Shown in pieces: positions 33,475 through 42,825 of a stretch of 55,833 bases of DNA. Location of the stretch: positions 1-55,833 of the forward strand of contig JACRAF010000035.1 of NCBI GenBank assembly GCA_016213505.1. Reading direction: 5' to 3'. The notes beneath the pieces were generated by a model. The model worked only from the letters and a program-made list of their open reading frames with translations, was not told the origin of the DNA and did no database searches. This stretch comes from Devosia nanyangense (GTDB lineage: Bacteria; Pseudomonadota; Alphaproteobacteria; Rhizobiales; Devosiaceae). Each line of letters begins with the position of its first letter. Position 1 is the first letter of the stretch. A program made the position numbers and the translations under genes.

Positions 33475-34731
33475 ATGAGAATTCTGCGGTTGAGTGTGCT
33501 GCTGGGGGCCCATGCAATGGCAATGCCGGCGCTTGCAGCGGAACCTACATCCGAGGCGATCCTCGCTACCTACGCGGACATCGCGCTCGCCGGCTACTCC
33601 GACTCGCTGACCGGGGCCGAAGCGCTCGCGACGACGATCGATGCGTTCCTGGCTGCCCCGACCGAGGGCACGCTTGCGGCCGCGCGCGACGCTTACATCG
33701 ATGCCCGCGTGCCTTACCAGCAGACCGAGGCGTACCGCTTCGGCAACCCCATCGTCGACGACTGGGAGGGACGGGTGAACGCGTGGCCGCTCGACGAGGG
33801 CCTGATCGACTATGTCGATGCCTCCTACGGCATCGAAAGCGACGAGAACGGGCTCTACACCGCCAACGTCATCGCCAACCCGACCATCGCCATCGATGGC
33901 AAGGACGTCGATGCAAGCAAGCTCACGCCGGAATTTTTGGGCGGCACGCTGCAGGAGGCGGGCGGCATCGAGGCTAACGTGGCGACCGGCTATCACGCCA
34001 TCGAGTTCCTGCTCTGGGGGCAGGACACACATGGCACCGGAGCCGGCGCGGGCGAACGTCCGGCGACCGACTACGACCTCGCGGCGTGCACGAACGGCCA
34101 TTGCGATCGCCGCGCGGAATACCTCAAATCCGCCTCGGACCTGCTGGTTGCCGACCTCAAGGAGATGGTCGCGAACTGGGGCGACGGCGGCGCCGCGCGG
34201 GTGGCGCTCGAGGACCTCGGCATTTCGGCGATCCTCACCGGCATGGGGTCGCTGAGCTACGGCGAACTCGCCGGCCAGCGCATGAAGTTGGGGCTGCTGG
34301 TGCACGATCCCGAGGAGGAGCACGAGTGCTTTTCGGACACCACCTACCTCGTCTATCGCAACGACGCGATTGGCGTCCGCAACGTCTATCTGGGCAGCTA
34401 CACGCGGACCGACGGCAGCGTGGCCAACGGCCCGTCGATGTCCGAACTGGTTGCAGCGAAGGACCCGGCGCTCGATGCCGAACTCCGGGGTCTGCTCGAC
34501 GACACGATGGCGAAGTTCGATCTGATGAAGGTCCGCGGCGATACGGTCGAGAAATACGACCAGATGATCGGCGAGGGGAACACCGAGGGCAACGCGGTCG
34601 TCCAGGCGGCCATCGACGCGCTGGTCGCGCAGACGCGCGGCGTCGAGCGCGTGGTGGCGCTGCTCAAGCTCGACAAGGTGACGGTCGAGGGCAGCGACAG
34701 TCTCGACAATCCCGACGCCGTTTTCCAATAG
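33475..34731 (+). CDS. Imelysin-family periplasmic protein (iron-regulated type)
   Basis: A 418-aa exported protein with a signal peptide (MRILRLSVLLGAHAMAMPAL, then AAEP). The two helical-bundle imelysin repeats include the conserved GxHxxE motif as GYHAIEF (G172, H174, E177). WEGRVNAWPLDEGLIDYVD and RMKLGLLVHDPEEEHECFSDTT are further family blocks. Imelysins (IrpA, ICMP, Algp7 relatives) are linked to iron uptake; a metal site at the GxHxxE motif is inferred for the family. The ATG at 33475 is preferred over 33466 because the ribosome site abuts the latter. First gene of a four-gene operon. Confidence 0.92.
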   Translation: MRILRLSVLLGAHAMAMPALAAEPTSEAILATYADIALAGYSDSLTGAEALATTIDAFLAAPTEGTLAAARDAYIDARVPYQQTEAYRFGNPIVDDWEGRVNAWPLDEGLIDYVDASYGIESDENGLYTANVIANPTIAIDGKDVDASKLTPEFLGGTLQEAGGIEANVATGYHAIEFLLWGQDTHGTGAGAGERPATDYDLAACTNGHCDRRAEYLKSASDLLVADLKEMVANWGDGGAARVALEDLGISAILTGMGSLSYGELAGQRMKLGLLVHDPEEEHECFSDTTYLVYRNDAIGVRNVYLGSYTRTDGSVANGPSMSELVAAKDPALDAELRGLLDDTMAKFDLMKVRGDTVEKYDQMIGEGNTEGNAVVQAAIDALVAQTRGVERVVALLKLDKVTVEGSDSLDNPDAVFQ

Positions 34732-34811
34732 GAACTGCCGTCCCGGGGTTGCGCGAATCCGCTGCGCAGCCCTTCATCGGTTTGTGACCGGGACGTGCTA
34801 GAGGACGGAAC

Positions 34812-36323
34812 ATGCACAGATCCCTTACCGCGCTCCTGGTCATCACACTGCTTGCCGGCATGAGCTTTGCCGCCGACGGGCCCGAGCGTACCGATCTCAG
34901 CGCCGAGGATCTGGCGCGGGTGCGCGCAGTCACCGCGCCGGCGATGGACTTCACCAAGCCCGAGAAGTTCGAATTGCTGCCGGCGGGCGCCGCGACCAAC
35001 AAGAAGCTCGTCAACCGCGACTCGTTCTCGCTGTTTTCGGCCAATCTCGGCTTCGAGGACCAGGAGCGGTTCAACCTGGGCAATGGCTTCTTCACCAAGG
35101 TCTGGGTTCCGGCGCCGTCTTCGACGCAGGCCTCCGATGGGCTCGGACCGTTGTTCAACGCGCGCAGTTGCCAGAACTGCCACCTCAAGGATGGTCGCGG
35201 CCATCCGCCGATGGGCGCGGATGACGACGGCGTCTCGATGTTCCTCAGGATCTCGGTTCCGCCGCACACCGACGCCGAGAAGGCACTGATGGCGAGCGGC
35301 GAGAAGAACGTCATTGCGGAACCGACATATGGCACGCAGCTGCAGAACTTCGGCATCACCGGGTTGAAGGCCGAGGGCCGGATGGTGATCGACTACACCG
35401 ATCTGCCAGTGACGCTGGGCGATGGTAGCGTGGTGACGCTACGCGAGCCGCACTACTCGGTCGCCGATCTCGGCTACGGCCCGATGGCCAGGGACGTGCT
35501 GCTCTCTCCCCGCATTGCCCCGCCGATGATCGGCCTCGGACTGGTCGAGGCCATCGCACAGGAGGATATCCTCGCCAGGGCCGATCCGGATGATGCCGAT
35601 CACGACGGCATTTCGGGCAAACCGAACTGGGTCAGGAGCCTCGAGACCGGCAAGATCGCCCTCGGCCGGTTCGGCTGGAAGGACGGCGCCCCCTCCATCC
35701 GCACCCAGTCGGCGGGAGCGTTCGCGGGGGACATCGGGATCGCGACGCCGCTCAACAACGCGCCATTCGGGGATTGCACGGCGGCGGAGGGGGAGTGCCT
35801 GAGCTATCCGACCGGCGAGCAGGAGCGCCTCGGTGTCGCGGAAGCGCCCGATCCGATCCTCGATCTGGTGACGTTCTATTCGCAGAACCTGGCGGTGCCG
35901 CAACGGCGCGATCTCGATAAGCCGGAAGTGCTGCGCGGCAAACAAGCGTTCTACTCGATCGGCTGCATCGCCTGTCACACGCCGAAATACGTCACGTCGC
36001 GCGAGGCGACGAACCCCGGCCAGCGCTTCCAGTTGATCTGGCCGTACTCGGATTTCCTGTTGCACGACCTGGGCGATGGCCTCGCCGATCTTCGCCCCGA
36101 GGCTCAGGCCGACGGTTTCGAGTGGCGGACGTCGCCGCTGTGGGGGATCGGCCTTACCGAGACCGTGTCCGGCCATACGTTCTTGCTCCATGACGGGCGG
36201 GCTCGGAACGTGACGGAAGCCGTTCTCTGGCATGGCGGCGAGGCACAGGCGGCGCGTGAGGCCTTCGCCAATCTGCCGAAATCGTCTCGCGACGATCTTC
36301 TCGCCTTCCTGGGATCGCTGTGA
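34812..36323 (+). CDS. Di-heme oxidoreductase (thiol oxidoreductase-like, DUF1111)
   Basis: A 503-aa periplasmic c-type cytochrome: signal peptide (MHRSLTALLVITLLAGMSFA) and two heme-attachment motifs, CQNCH (C120-H124, context NARSCQNCHLKDGRG) and CIACH (about residue 385, context GCIACHTPKY). The rest follows the DHOR/DUF1111 pattern. These proteins regularly accompany imelysins; a redox role in periplasmic iron handling (Fe2+/Fe3+ cycling) is an inference. Located 80 bp after the first imelysin gene; its TGA overlaps the ATG of the second. Confidence 0.92.
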   Translation: MHRSLTALLVITLLAGMSFAADGPERTDLSAEDLARVRAVTAPAMDFTKPEKFELLPAGAATNKKLVNRDSFSLFSANLGFEDQERFNLGNGFFTKVWVPAPSSTQASDGLGPLFNARSCQNCHLKDGRGHPPMGADDDGVSMFLRISVPPHTDAEKALMASGEKNVIAEPTYGTQLQNFGITGLKAEGRMVIDYTDLPVTLGDGSVVTLREPHYSVADLGYGPMARDVLLSPRIAPPMIGLGLVEAIAQEDILARADPDDADHDGISGKPNWVRSLETGKIALGRFGWKDGAPSIRTQSAGAFAGDIGIATPLNNAPFGDCTAAEGECLSYPTGEQERLGVAEAPDPILDLVTFYSQNLAVPQRRDLDKPEVLRGKQAFYSIGCIACHTPKYVTSREATNPGQRFQLIWPYSDFLLHDLGDGLADLRPEAQADGFEWRTSPLWGIGLTETVSGHTFLLHDGRARNVTEAVLWHGGEAQAAREAFANLPKSSRDDLLAFLGSL

Positions 36324-37399
36324 TGCGCCTGCTGTTCGCCGTTCTCGCTGTTCTTTTTGCTGCGCCAGCCGTGGCGGACTCGGCGGTTCCCGACGATGTG
36401 GTCATCCGGGGAGCGATCGAGGGCTACATCCGCCCCAATTTCCGCATTTTCGCGGACGCGACGGAAGCGCTGAAGGCCGATGTCGTGGGGCTCTGTGCCG
36501 CCCCGTCGCCCGCGGCGCTGACGCTGGCGCAGGACAAGTTCCGCTCGACGGTCGCTGCGTTCTCGCGCATCGAGTTCGTGCGCCTCGGGCCGCTCGGCCT
36601 CGCCGACCGGCTCGAGCGGCTGCTGTTCTGGCCCGACAGCAAGGGCATTGCGCTCAAGCAGGTGCAGGCGGCGCTGGCGGCCAAGGATGCGACGGCCGCC
36701 GAGGCGGGCGCGCTGCAGAAAAAGAGCGTCGCCATGCAGGGGCTCGGGGCGCTCGAGTACCTGCTGTTCGGGACCGGCAATGAAGACCTCGGCAGTGGCG
36801 AGGGCGCGTATCGCTGCAGCTATGCTGCGGCGATTACGACGCTGGTTGATGGACTGGCGACGACGATCGCTACCGAGTGGCAGGATATCGGCCCCGACGG
36901 CCCGGCGGGGCATATGCTCGACCCGCGGCCTGATGCCCAGGACTACCGATCCCGAACCGAGGTGCTGGAGAAGCTCGCTGGTACGCTCATCAATGGCACC
37001 GAGACCATTCGCGACCAGCGGTTGAAGCCGGTCATCGGTGAGGGCGGCGGCAAGCCGAAGCCGAAATCGGCACTGTTCTGGCGGTCGGGGATGACGGCGC
37101 CGGCGCTCGCCGCCAATTTTGGCGGGCTGCGCGATTTCTTCGTCGCCGCGAAGTACCCGGAGGCGTTGGGGACGACCAATTCCTGGGTCGCCAGCAGCGT
37201 GATGTTCGAACTCGACAACGCGGTGCGTGCGGCGACCGCGCTCGTCGATCCGATCGACAAGGTGGTTGGTGACCCGGTGTTGTTCGCGGCATTCAAGTCG
37301 CTGGTCACCGTCACCGGATCGCTCGATTCGCTGCTCGGCACCAACCTCGCCACGGCGCTCGGCCTCTCTGTCGGCTTTTCGCAGCTGGACGGCGACTGA
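36323..37399 (+). CDS. Second imelysin-family periplasmic protein, divergent metal motif
   Basis: A 358-aa exported protein (MRLLFAVLAVLFAAPAVADS signal). Imelysin fold with LGALEYLLFG in the place of the first protein's HAIEFLLWG: the motif reads G140-L-G142-A-L-E145, so the histidine of GxHxxE is glycine here while the glutamate is kept. This fits the ICMP-like subgroup and suggests a different or absent metal. The ATG at 36323 overlaps the preceding stop (TGATG); a GTG one codon earlier is possible. Paired imelysins around a di-heme protein are probably subunits of one periplasmic system. Confidence 0.88.
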   Translation: MRLLFAVLAVLFAAPAVADSAVPDDVVIRGAIEGYIRPNFRIFADATEALKADVVGLCAAPSPAALTLAQDKFRSTVAAFSRIEFVRLGPLGLADRLERLLFWPDSKGIALKQVQAALAAKDATAAEAGALQKKSVAMQGLGALEYLLFGTGNEDLGSGEGAYRCSYAAAITTLVDGLATTIATEWQDIGPDGPAGHMLDPRPDAQDYRSRTEVLEKLAGTLINGTETIRDQRLKPVIGEGGGKPKPKSALFWRSGMTAPALAANFGGLRDFFVAAKYPEALGTTNSWVASSVMFELDNAVRAATALVDPIDKVVGDPVLFAAFKSLVTVTGSLDSLLGTNLATALGLSVGFSQLDGD

Positions 37400-37400
37400 G

Positions 37401-38495
37401 ATGTGGCAGCGCCGGGCGTTCCTCAAGGCCGCGGGCGCCGGGTTCGTGGCTTCGCTGCTGCCGCAGCGCGCCGAAGCTTTGGCCGAGGCAGAGCTGGTCT
37501 TTGCGTCCTCGGTGCAGCGGTCGGCGGGGAAGTATGGTGCGGCACTGATCACCGAGACCGGCAGGCTGATCGCCAGCATCGATCTGCCCGATCGAGGCCA
37601 CGACATCACCTATTCGTCGGTGCTTGGCCGGGCGGTGGTCTTTGCCCGCCAGCCGGGGACGTTTGCAGTGGTGTTCGATCCGGATGGCCGTGCGCCTCCG
37701 GTGACTCTCACCAGTGCCGAGGGCCGGCACTTCTTCGGCCACGGCGCCTTCTCGCCAGATGGAACGCTGCTCTATGCGACCGAGAACGATTTCGACGCGG
37801 CGCGCGGAGTGATCGGCATCTACGACGTGGCCGCGGGTTATGCGAGGATCGGCGAGTTCGAGACGTTCGGTGTCGGGCCGCACGAGATCCTGCTGATGCC
37901 CGACGGCAGGACCTTCGTCGTCGCCAATGGCGGCATCGAGACGCATCCGGACTTTGGCCGAACGGAACTCAACCTCGACACCATGGAGCCCTCGCTTTGC
38001 TTCATCGACCGACGCGACGGCACGCTGATCGGGCAATTGAAGCTCGCCAGCCATCTTCATCAGTTGTCGATCCGCCACATGGCGGTCGATGCTCGCAACC
38101 GTGTCTGGTTCGGCTGCCAGTTCCGCGGCGATGGGAACCTGCATCCGCAACTGGTGGGTTACGCGACGCTCGACGGCGAGATCAGGCTGATCGAGTTGCC
38201 GGATGAGACCCTCGGCGATCTGCGCAACTATGTGGGCTCGGTGGCGGCATCGGCCGACGGCTCGCTGGTCGCAGTGTCATCGCCCGACGGCGACACAATC
38301 CTCGCCATCGACGCCGAAGCGCAGAAGCCGCTGATGCTCAGCTCGCTCCCCAGCGGGTGCGGGCTGGCGCCGGACCGGTCGGGCTTTGTCGCCTCCACCG
38401 GGCTGGGCGACATGGTGGGCCTTGCCGGCTCGTCCATGTCCCGACGGACGTTCGATTTTGGCTTCGACAACCACCTGAGGCGTCTGCGCGGGTAA
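37401..38495 (+). CDS. DUF1513 periplasmic beta-propeller-like protein (Tat exported)
   Basis: A 364-aa protein with a twin-arginine signal ([20 protein letters not shown]). The repeating blades ([73 protein letters not shown]) indicate a seven-bladed YncE-like propeller of the DUF1513 family. It is the fourth gene of the imelysin operon, 1 bp after the previous stop. Tat export suggests folding, possibly with a metal, before export. Function unknown but consistently linked to imelysin and di-heme genes in other Proteobacteria. Confidence 0.88.
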   Translation: MWQRRAFLKAAGAGFVASLLPQRAEALAEAELVFASSVQRSAGKYGAALITETGRLIASIDLPDRGHDITYSSVLGRAVVFARQPGTFAVVFDPDGRAPPVTLTSAEGRHFFGHGAFSPDGTLLYATENDFDAARGVIGIYDVAAGYARIGEFETFGVGPHEILLMPDGRTFVVANGGIETHPDFGRTELNLDTMEPSLCFIDRRDGTLIGQLKLASHLHQLSIRHMAVDARNRVWFGCQFRGDGNLHPQLVGYATLDGEIRLIELPDETLGDLRNYVGSVAASADGSLVAVSSPDGDTILAIDAEAQKPLMLSSLPSGCGLAPDRSGFVASTGLGDMVGLAGSSMSRRTFDFGFDNHLRRLRG

Positions 38496-38530
38496 GCGAC
38501 GGCGTACGGTTTCGGCCGGCGAACCGTCGC
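38496..38530 (+). terminator. Possible terminator hairpin of the imelysin operon
   Basis: GCGACGG (38496-38502) pairs with CCGTCGC (38524-38530); an inner pair CGGTTTCG/CGAACCG extends the fold. There is no T-run, so it may act only as a stabilising stem or a rho-type end. Confidence 0.4.
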
Positions 38531-38640
38531 GCCGGACTTGCGTTTCTTGCCTCTCAGGTGCAGTGAAGCGCGCCGAATTCAAAACGTTTTGGCCAGCGGG
38601 ACCCAACCCGCGTCCGGCCGTACCTCAAGAGGAGCCCGCC

Positions 38641-39414
38641 ATGCCGATCCGAGTCACCGTCTGGGGCGAAAATGTCCACGAGCAGAAGAACAAGGCCGTG
38701 GCCGAGAACTACCCCAAGGGCATGCATGGGCAGATCGCTTCGGTGCTGATGGAGGACAAGGGCATTGTCGCGACGACGGCGACGCTGCAGGAGCCGCAGC
38801 ACGGCATGACGGAAAAGAGGCTCGATGAGACCGACGTGCTGGTTTGGTGGGGCCATGCCGCGCATGAGCAGGTCGATGACGCCATCGTCGAGCGCGTGGT
38901 GCAGCGCGTCTGGCAGGGCATGGGCCTGATCGTCTTGCATTCCGGGCATTTCTCGAAGGTGTTCAAGCGGCTGATGGGGTCACCCTGTGCGCTGCATTGG
39001 CGCGAGGCGGGCGAGCGCGAACGGCTCTGGGTGGTCAATCCCGGGCATCCGATCGCCAAGGGGCTACCGCGCTACTTCGAACTCGAGAACGAGGAGATGT
39101 ACGGCGAGCCGTTCAGCGTGCCCGAGCCGCTTGAGACGATCTTCGTTTCCTGGTTCCAGGGCGGCGAGGTGTTCCGCTCGGGCCTCACCTACCGGCGCGG
39201 GGCCGGCAACATCTTCTATTTCCGCCCGGGCCACGAAACCTACCCGACCTACCATGACAAGACCGTCGGCCAAGTGCTCCGCAACGCGGTCAACTGGGCC
39301 TACAACGCCGAGCGCCACCCTGAGTTGCTGCTGGCGCCTAACACGCCTGTCGACAAGGCGATCGAGACGATCGTCGAGCGCGGCGCCAAGCTGACCAATC
39401 ACCCGAAAGCCTGA
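38641..39414 (+). CDS. ThuA-like protein (trehalose/disaccharide utilisation)
   Basis: A 257-aa cytoplasmic protein of the ThuA/type 1 glutamine amidotransferase-like fold. The start [15 protein letters not shown] is typical of ThuA proteins, with [34 protein letters not shown] and [15 protein letters not shown] following. In Sinorhizobium, ThuA and ThuB act together in trehalose/maltose catabolism through a 3-keto intermediate. The ATG at 38641 follows GAGGAG. The oxidoreductase gene begins 5 bp after its stop, which matches a thuAB pair. A linked ABC transporter (thuEFGK) is not present here. Confidence 0.87.
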   Translation: MPIRVTVWGENVHEQKNKAVAENYPKGMHGQIASVLMEDKGIVATTATLQEPQHGMTEKRLDETDVLVWWGHAAHEQVDDAIVERVVQRVWQGMGLIVLHSGHFSKVFKRLMGSPCALHWREAGERERLWVVNPGHPIAKGLPRYFELENEEMYGEPFSVPEPLETIFVSWFQGGEVFRSGLTYRRGAGNIFYFRPGHETYPTYHDKTVGQVLRNAVNWAYNAERHPELLLAPNTPVDKAIETIVERGAKLTNHPKA

Positions 39415-39419
39415 TCCAC

Positions 39420-40466
39420 ATGCGTCTTCTCATCCTCGGTACGGGCGGCATGGCCGCCCAGCACGCCAAGCATTTTGCGGCCATCGACGGTGTCACGCTG
39501 GTCGGCGGCGTCGATGTCGATCCGGTCCGGCTCGAAAAGTTCAAGACCACGCATGCCATCCCCAACGGTTTTCCGTCGCTCGATGCGGCGCTGGCCTGGG
39601 GCGAGTTCGACGCGGTCGCCAATGTGACGCCGGATTCGATCCATCATCCGACCTCGATCGCGGCGCTCAAGGCCGGAAAGCACGTGTTCTGCGAAAAGCC
39701 GCTGGCGACCGATGCCACCAAGGCGTTCGAGATGGTGGAAGTTGCCGAGGCGTCCGGTCTCATCAACATGGTCAACCTCACCTACCGCAACGTCGCGCAA
39801 CTGCAGAAGGCGCGGGAGATCGTGACCTCGGGCCAGATCGGGGCGGTCAAGCACGTCGAGGCGAGCTACCTGCAGAGCTGGCTGGTGTCCAAGGCCTGGG
39901 GCGATTGGCGGACGGAAAGCCAATGGCTGTGGCGACTTAGCAAGAAACACGGCTCCAACGGCGTCCTCGGCGATATTGGCGTCCACATCCTCGATTTCGC
40001 GTCCTATGGCGCGGGGCTAGACATCGAGCACGTGTTCGCGCGGCTGAAGACCTTCGACAAGGCGCCGGGCAACAAGATCGGCGAGTACGAACTCGACGCC
40101 AATGACAGCTTCACCATGGCGGTCGACTTCACCAACGGCGCGCTGGGCGTGATCCATGCGACTCGCTGGGCCACCGGCCATTTCAATGAGCTGAGGTTGC
40201 GCGTCTACGGCGAGCGCGGCGGCGTCGAAGTGCAGCACCGCCACGACGGATCGAGGCTCAGGGTCTGCCTCGGCGACGACGCCGAAACCGGTACATGGGC
40301 CGAGACGGACGTCCCGCCGGTGCCGACCAACTACCAGCGCTTCGCCGAGGCGGTCCGCACCGGCAAGAACCAGCAGCCGGATTTCCGGCACGCGGCGGAA
40401 CTGCAGCGGGTGCTGGACCTCGCCATGCTCTCGGACGCCGATCACAAGGAACTGGCGACCCACTAG
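39420..40466 (+). CDS. Gfo/Idh/MocA-family oxidoreductase (ThuB-like)
   Basis: A 348-aa NAD(P)-dependent dehydrogenase: N-terminal Rossmann fold (LLILGTGGMAAQHAKHFAAI) with the family EKP motif in GKHVFCEKPLATD, and a C-terminal alpha/beta domain including GSNGVLGDIGVHILDFASYG. With the ThuA-like partner it is likely to oxidise a sugar hydroxyl (for example C3 of a disaccharide). The substrate is unproven, and other 3-keto glycoside pathways use the same gene pairing. Confidence 0.85.
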   Translation: MRLLILGTGGMAAQHAKHFAAIDGVTLVGGVDVDPVRLEKFKTTHAIPNGFPSLDAALAWGEFDAVANVTPDSIHHPTSIAALKAGKHVFCEKPLATDATKAFEMVEVAEASGLINMVNLTYRNVAQLQKAREIVTSGQIGAVKHVEASYLQSWLVSKAWGDWRTESQWLWRLSKKHGSNGVLGDIGVHILDFASYGAGLDIEHVFARLKTFDKAPGNKIGEYELDANDSFTMAVDFTNGALGVIHATRWATGHFNELRLRVYGERGGVEVQHRHDGSRLRVCLGDDAETGTWAETDVPPVPTNYQRFAEAVRTGKNQQPDFRHAAELQRVLDLAMLSDADHKELATH

Positions 40467-40521
40467 CCTTGCGGAGGCGGCGAGGGTTCCCCATGTTCCT
40501 GCCGCAATCGGAGGCTGGGCC

Positions 40522-40773
40522 ATGGATATCGTCTGGGCCATCATCGTCGGGTTCTTTGCCGGTATCATCGCCAAACTGGTGACGCCGGGCGGTCCCAAGC
40601 CGCGCGGCTTCATCCTGACGACGGTCCTCGGCATAGTCGGCGCGGTGGTCGCGACCTATCTGGGGCAGGCCATTCACCTCTACGGCCCCGGCGACAGCGC
40701 CAATTTCCTGGCCCAGATCGTAGGCGCCATCATCGTCCTCCTGATCTGGCGGCAGGTCGTACGGCCGCGCTGA
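40522..40773 (+). CDS. GlsB/YeaQ/YmgE-family stress membrane protein
   Basis: An 83-aa protein with three hydrophobic helices (IVWAIIVGFFAGIIAKLV, FILTTVLGIVGAVVATYLG, FLAQIVGAIIVLLIWRQ) and the glycine-rich spacing of the transglycosylase-associated (GlsB) family. Such proteins are induced by envelope and acid stress in many bacteria. A GGAGG ribosome site is 7 bp before the ATG. No EcfG site was found immediately upstream, so its control is unclear. Confidence 0.88.
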   Translation: MDIVWAIIVGFFAGIIAKLVTPGGPKPRGFILTTVLGIVGAVVATYLGQAIHLYGPGDSANFLAQIVGAIIVLLIWRQVVRPR

Positions 40774-40814
40774 CCTTCACGGAATTTCAACGCTGCTCTG
40801 CGCTTGCTGGAGGG

Positions 40815-41252
40815 ATGAGTGTGTCCCTCGAAAGCCTGATGCGGGAGTCGGTTGCCGACAACGGTCCGTCGCCGGTCCTGGTGCAGTTGCTCTCCTTCGT
40901 CGTCATCGGCGGGGCTGCCGCCGCGGTCTTCGTGGGCCTCTCGGCTGTCGCGGTTGCCTTGCCGACGGGTCTGCCGAAATGGCTGGTGTCGGCGTTGTGC
41001 TATGCGGCATTCATCGTGCCGGTCTATCTGCTGCACCGGCGCTACTCATTCAGGTCCGAGGCGCCGCACGGCCAGGCGCTTCCCCGCTACGTCGTTGTCC
41101 AGGTTGCCGGACTTGCCTTGGCGACCGGATTTTCCTGGTTGGCCTACAGCCTCTTCGGCCTTGCAAATGTCCCTGCGGCACTGCTTGTGATAGGGCTGAC
41201 ATCGGGCGTCAATTTCGTGATATTGCGCGTCTGGGCGTTTTCTGGCGCGTAA
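40815..41252 (+). CDS. GtrA-family membrane protein
   Basis: A 145-aa protein with four transmembrane helices and the GtrA fold (LLSFVVIGGAAAAVFVGLS, ALCYAAFIVPVYLLHRRYSFRSEAP, ATGFSWLAYSLFG, TSGVNFVILRVWAF). GtrA proteins are thought to flip or chaperone polyprenyl-linked sugars for surface glycans. The ATG has GGAGGG. A methyltransferase gene follows after 15 bp; no glycosyltransferase lies next to it here, although GtrA usually has one as partner. Confidence 0.9.
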   Translation: MSVSLESLMRESVADNGPSPVLVQLLSFVVIGGAAAAVFVGLSAVAVALPTGLPKWLVSALCYAAFIVPVYLLHRRYSFRSEAPHGQALPRYVVVQVAGLALATGFSWLAYSLFGLANVPAALLVIGLTSGVNFVILRVWAFSGA

Positions 41253-41267
41253 TCGAACGAGGGCGGC

Positions 41268-41906
41268 ATGGGCAATTGGGTCGCGAAATTCGACCGCAGG
41301 TCGTGGTTTCTCAACGACTTCAACAGCTGGTACTACAATCGGCGGATCTGGGTGTTGTCGCGGCGGCTGGCCAAAGCCATTCCCGGTCGTGGGCGGGTGC
41401 TCGACGTCGGTTGCGGCGATGGGCTGCTGGCGACCGCGCTGATGCGCATCCGGCCCGATCTCAAGATCGAGGGCGTCGACGTGGTGCCCCGCCTCAAATC
41501 GATGATGCCGGTGGCGCTCTATGACGGCGTGACCCTGCCGTTCGAGGACAAGAGCTTCGACTACGTGACCATCGTCGACGTGCTGCACCACACCAACGAT
41601 CCGGCCGTGGTGCTCGCCGAAGCGGCACGGGTTGCGCGGCAAGGCGTGATCGTCAAGGACCATTTGCGCGAGGGTGTGCTGGCGCAGGCGACGCTGTCGT
41701 TCATGGATTGGGTCGGCAATATCGGCGACGGCGTGCCGATGCCGTACAATTTCCTCAGCCGGAGCGAGTGGCAGGGGGCCTTCTTCAAGGCCAAGCTGCA
41801 ATCCGTCGAGACCGACGAGAAACTCGGCATCTACCTACCGCCAGTGTCCTGGATCTGCGACCGCAACCTGCACTTCGTGTCATTCCTCGCGCCGCGGGCG
41901 GCGTAG
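41268..41906 (+). CDS. Class I SAM-dependent methyltransferase
   Basis: A 212-aa protein with the glycine-rich SAM loop VLDVGCGDGLLATAL (motif I, about residues 45-59), acidic motif II (IEGVDVVPR) and the Methyltransf_11 core up to DVLHHTNDPAVVLAEAARVARQGVIVKDHL. It forms a small operon with gtrA, so a glycolipid or glycan-lipid precursor is a reasonable substrate class, but this is inference. A hairpin follows about 60 bp downstream. Confidence 0.87.
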   Translation: MGNWVAKFDRRSWFLNDFNSWYYNRRIWVLSRRLAKAIPGRGRVLDVGCGDGLLATALMRIRPDLKIEGVDVVPRLKSMMPVALYDGVTLPFEDKSFDYVTIVDVLHHTNDPAVVLAEAARVARQGVIVKDHLREGVLAQATLSFMDWVGNIGDGVPMPYNFLSRSEWQGAFFKAKLQSVETDEKLGIYLPPVSWICDRNLHFVSFLAPRAA

Positions 41907-41966
41907 GCCCTCCGACCGCTTTAGGGGCTGGCGTGTTCAGTCGATTTGAGTAAGCTCTGCCCGCTT

Positions 41967-41984
41967 GGAGCCCTGACGGGCTCC
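41967..41984 (+). terminator. Terminator hairpin after the methyltransferase gene
   Basis: GGAGCCC (41967-41973), loop TGAC, GGGCTCC (41978-41984), then ATTGTTT. Short stem but fully paired and followed by a T-rich stretch. Confidence 0.65.
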
Positions 41985-42058
41985 ATTGTTTGAGCGGTCG
42001 CGCGTTTGAGCCGCAAAGCGGTGTCCAGTATCTGAACGCGCTCCTGAAGGAGTTATCT

Positions 42059-42706
42059 ATGCGCAGTGCAATGATCGTTTGGGGCGGCTGGGACGGGCAC
42101 GATCCGGAGGAGTGCGCGGCGATCTATCGCCGCTGGCTGCACGAAGACGGTTTTTCGGTGCGCGTCGAGACCGATACGGCCGTGTTCGGCGATCCGGCGA
42201 TCCACGATCTGTCGCTGATCGTCCCGATCTACACGATGTCCAAGATCGAGCGCGAGCACGCGCAGAACCTCGCCAAGGCCGTCGAGAATGGCGTCGGCCT
42301 CGGCGGCCATCACGGCGGCATGAGCGACGCCTTCCGCGATTCGGTCGACTACCAGTTCGTCGTCGGCGGCCAGTGGGTCGCGCATCCCGGCAACATCATC
42401 GATTTCACGGTCGACGTCACCAGACCGGACGATCCGATCATGCAGGGGATTCCGGCGTCGTTCCCGTACCACTCCGAGCAGTACTACATGCACATGGACC
42501 CTTCGGTCGAAGTGCTAGCGACCACCACTTTCTCGGGTGAGCACGCGGCCTGGACCAAGGGCGTCGTGATGCCGGTGGCGTGGAAGCGCCGCTACGGCGC
42601 CGGCAAGGTGTTCCACTGCACCCTCGGCCACCGGGCGGCCGAGTTCGAGGTGCCCGAGATGGCGACCATCGTCCGCCGCGGCATCAACTGGGCGGCACGG
42701 GACTGA
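42059..42706 (+). CDS. Second ThuA-like protein
   Basis: A 215-aa protein of the ThuA fold: MIVWGGWDGHDPEECA at the start, LIVPIYTMSKIEREHAQN, then GVGLGGHHGGMSDAFRD and FPYHSEQYYMHMDPSVEVL. The closing KVFHCTLGHRAAEFEVPEM is typical of ThuA-like proteins. An AAGGAG ribosome site supports the ATG at 42059. It is shorter than the ThuA-like protein at 38641 and only distantly similar; it has no dehydrogenase partner beside it. Probably acts on a sugar or glycoside. Upstream 41985-42058 holds no gene. Confidence 0.85.
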   Translation: MRSAMIVWGGWDGHDPEECAAIYRRWLHEDGFSVRVETDTAVFGDPAIHDLSLIVPIYTMSKIEREHAQNLAKAVENGVGLGGHHGGMSDAFRDSVDYQFVVGGQWVAHPGNIIDFTVDVTRPDDPIMQGIPASFPYHSEQYYMHMDPSVEVLATTTFSGEHAAWTKGVVMPVAWKRRYGAGKVFHCTLGHRAAEFEVPEMATIVRRGINWAARD

Positions 42707-42770
42707 CGCGCGTCGGGCCTTCACATGGCGATCACGTGGGTTTTGCCGGTCGTGACTTGAAACTTCGCTC

Positions 42771-42786
42771 GAAACGGCGCCGTTTC
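42771..42786. promoter_or_regulatory. Perfect 16-bp palindrome before the cytochrome b gene
   Basis: GAAACGGCGCCGTTTC is exactly symmetric, 40 bp before the cytochrome b ATG and 65 bp after the ThuA-like stop. It could be an operator or the stem of a terminator (followed by TCCGTCTG). The symmetric centre GCGC with no loop favours a DNA-binding site. Confidence 0.5.
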
Positions 42787-42825
42787 TCCGTCTGAATGCG
42801 AGCGGTCGCATCCAGGGGGTTGGAC

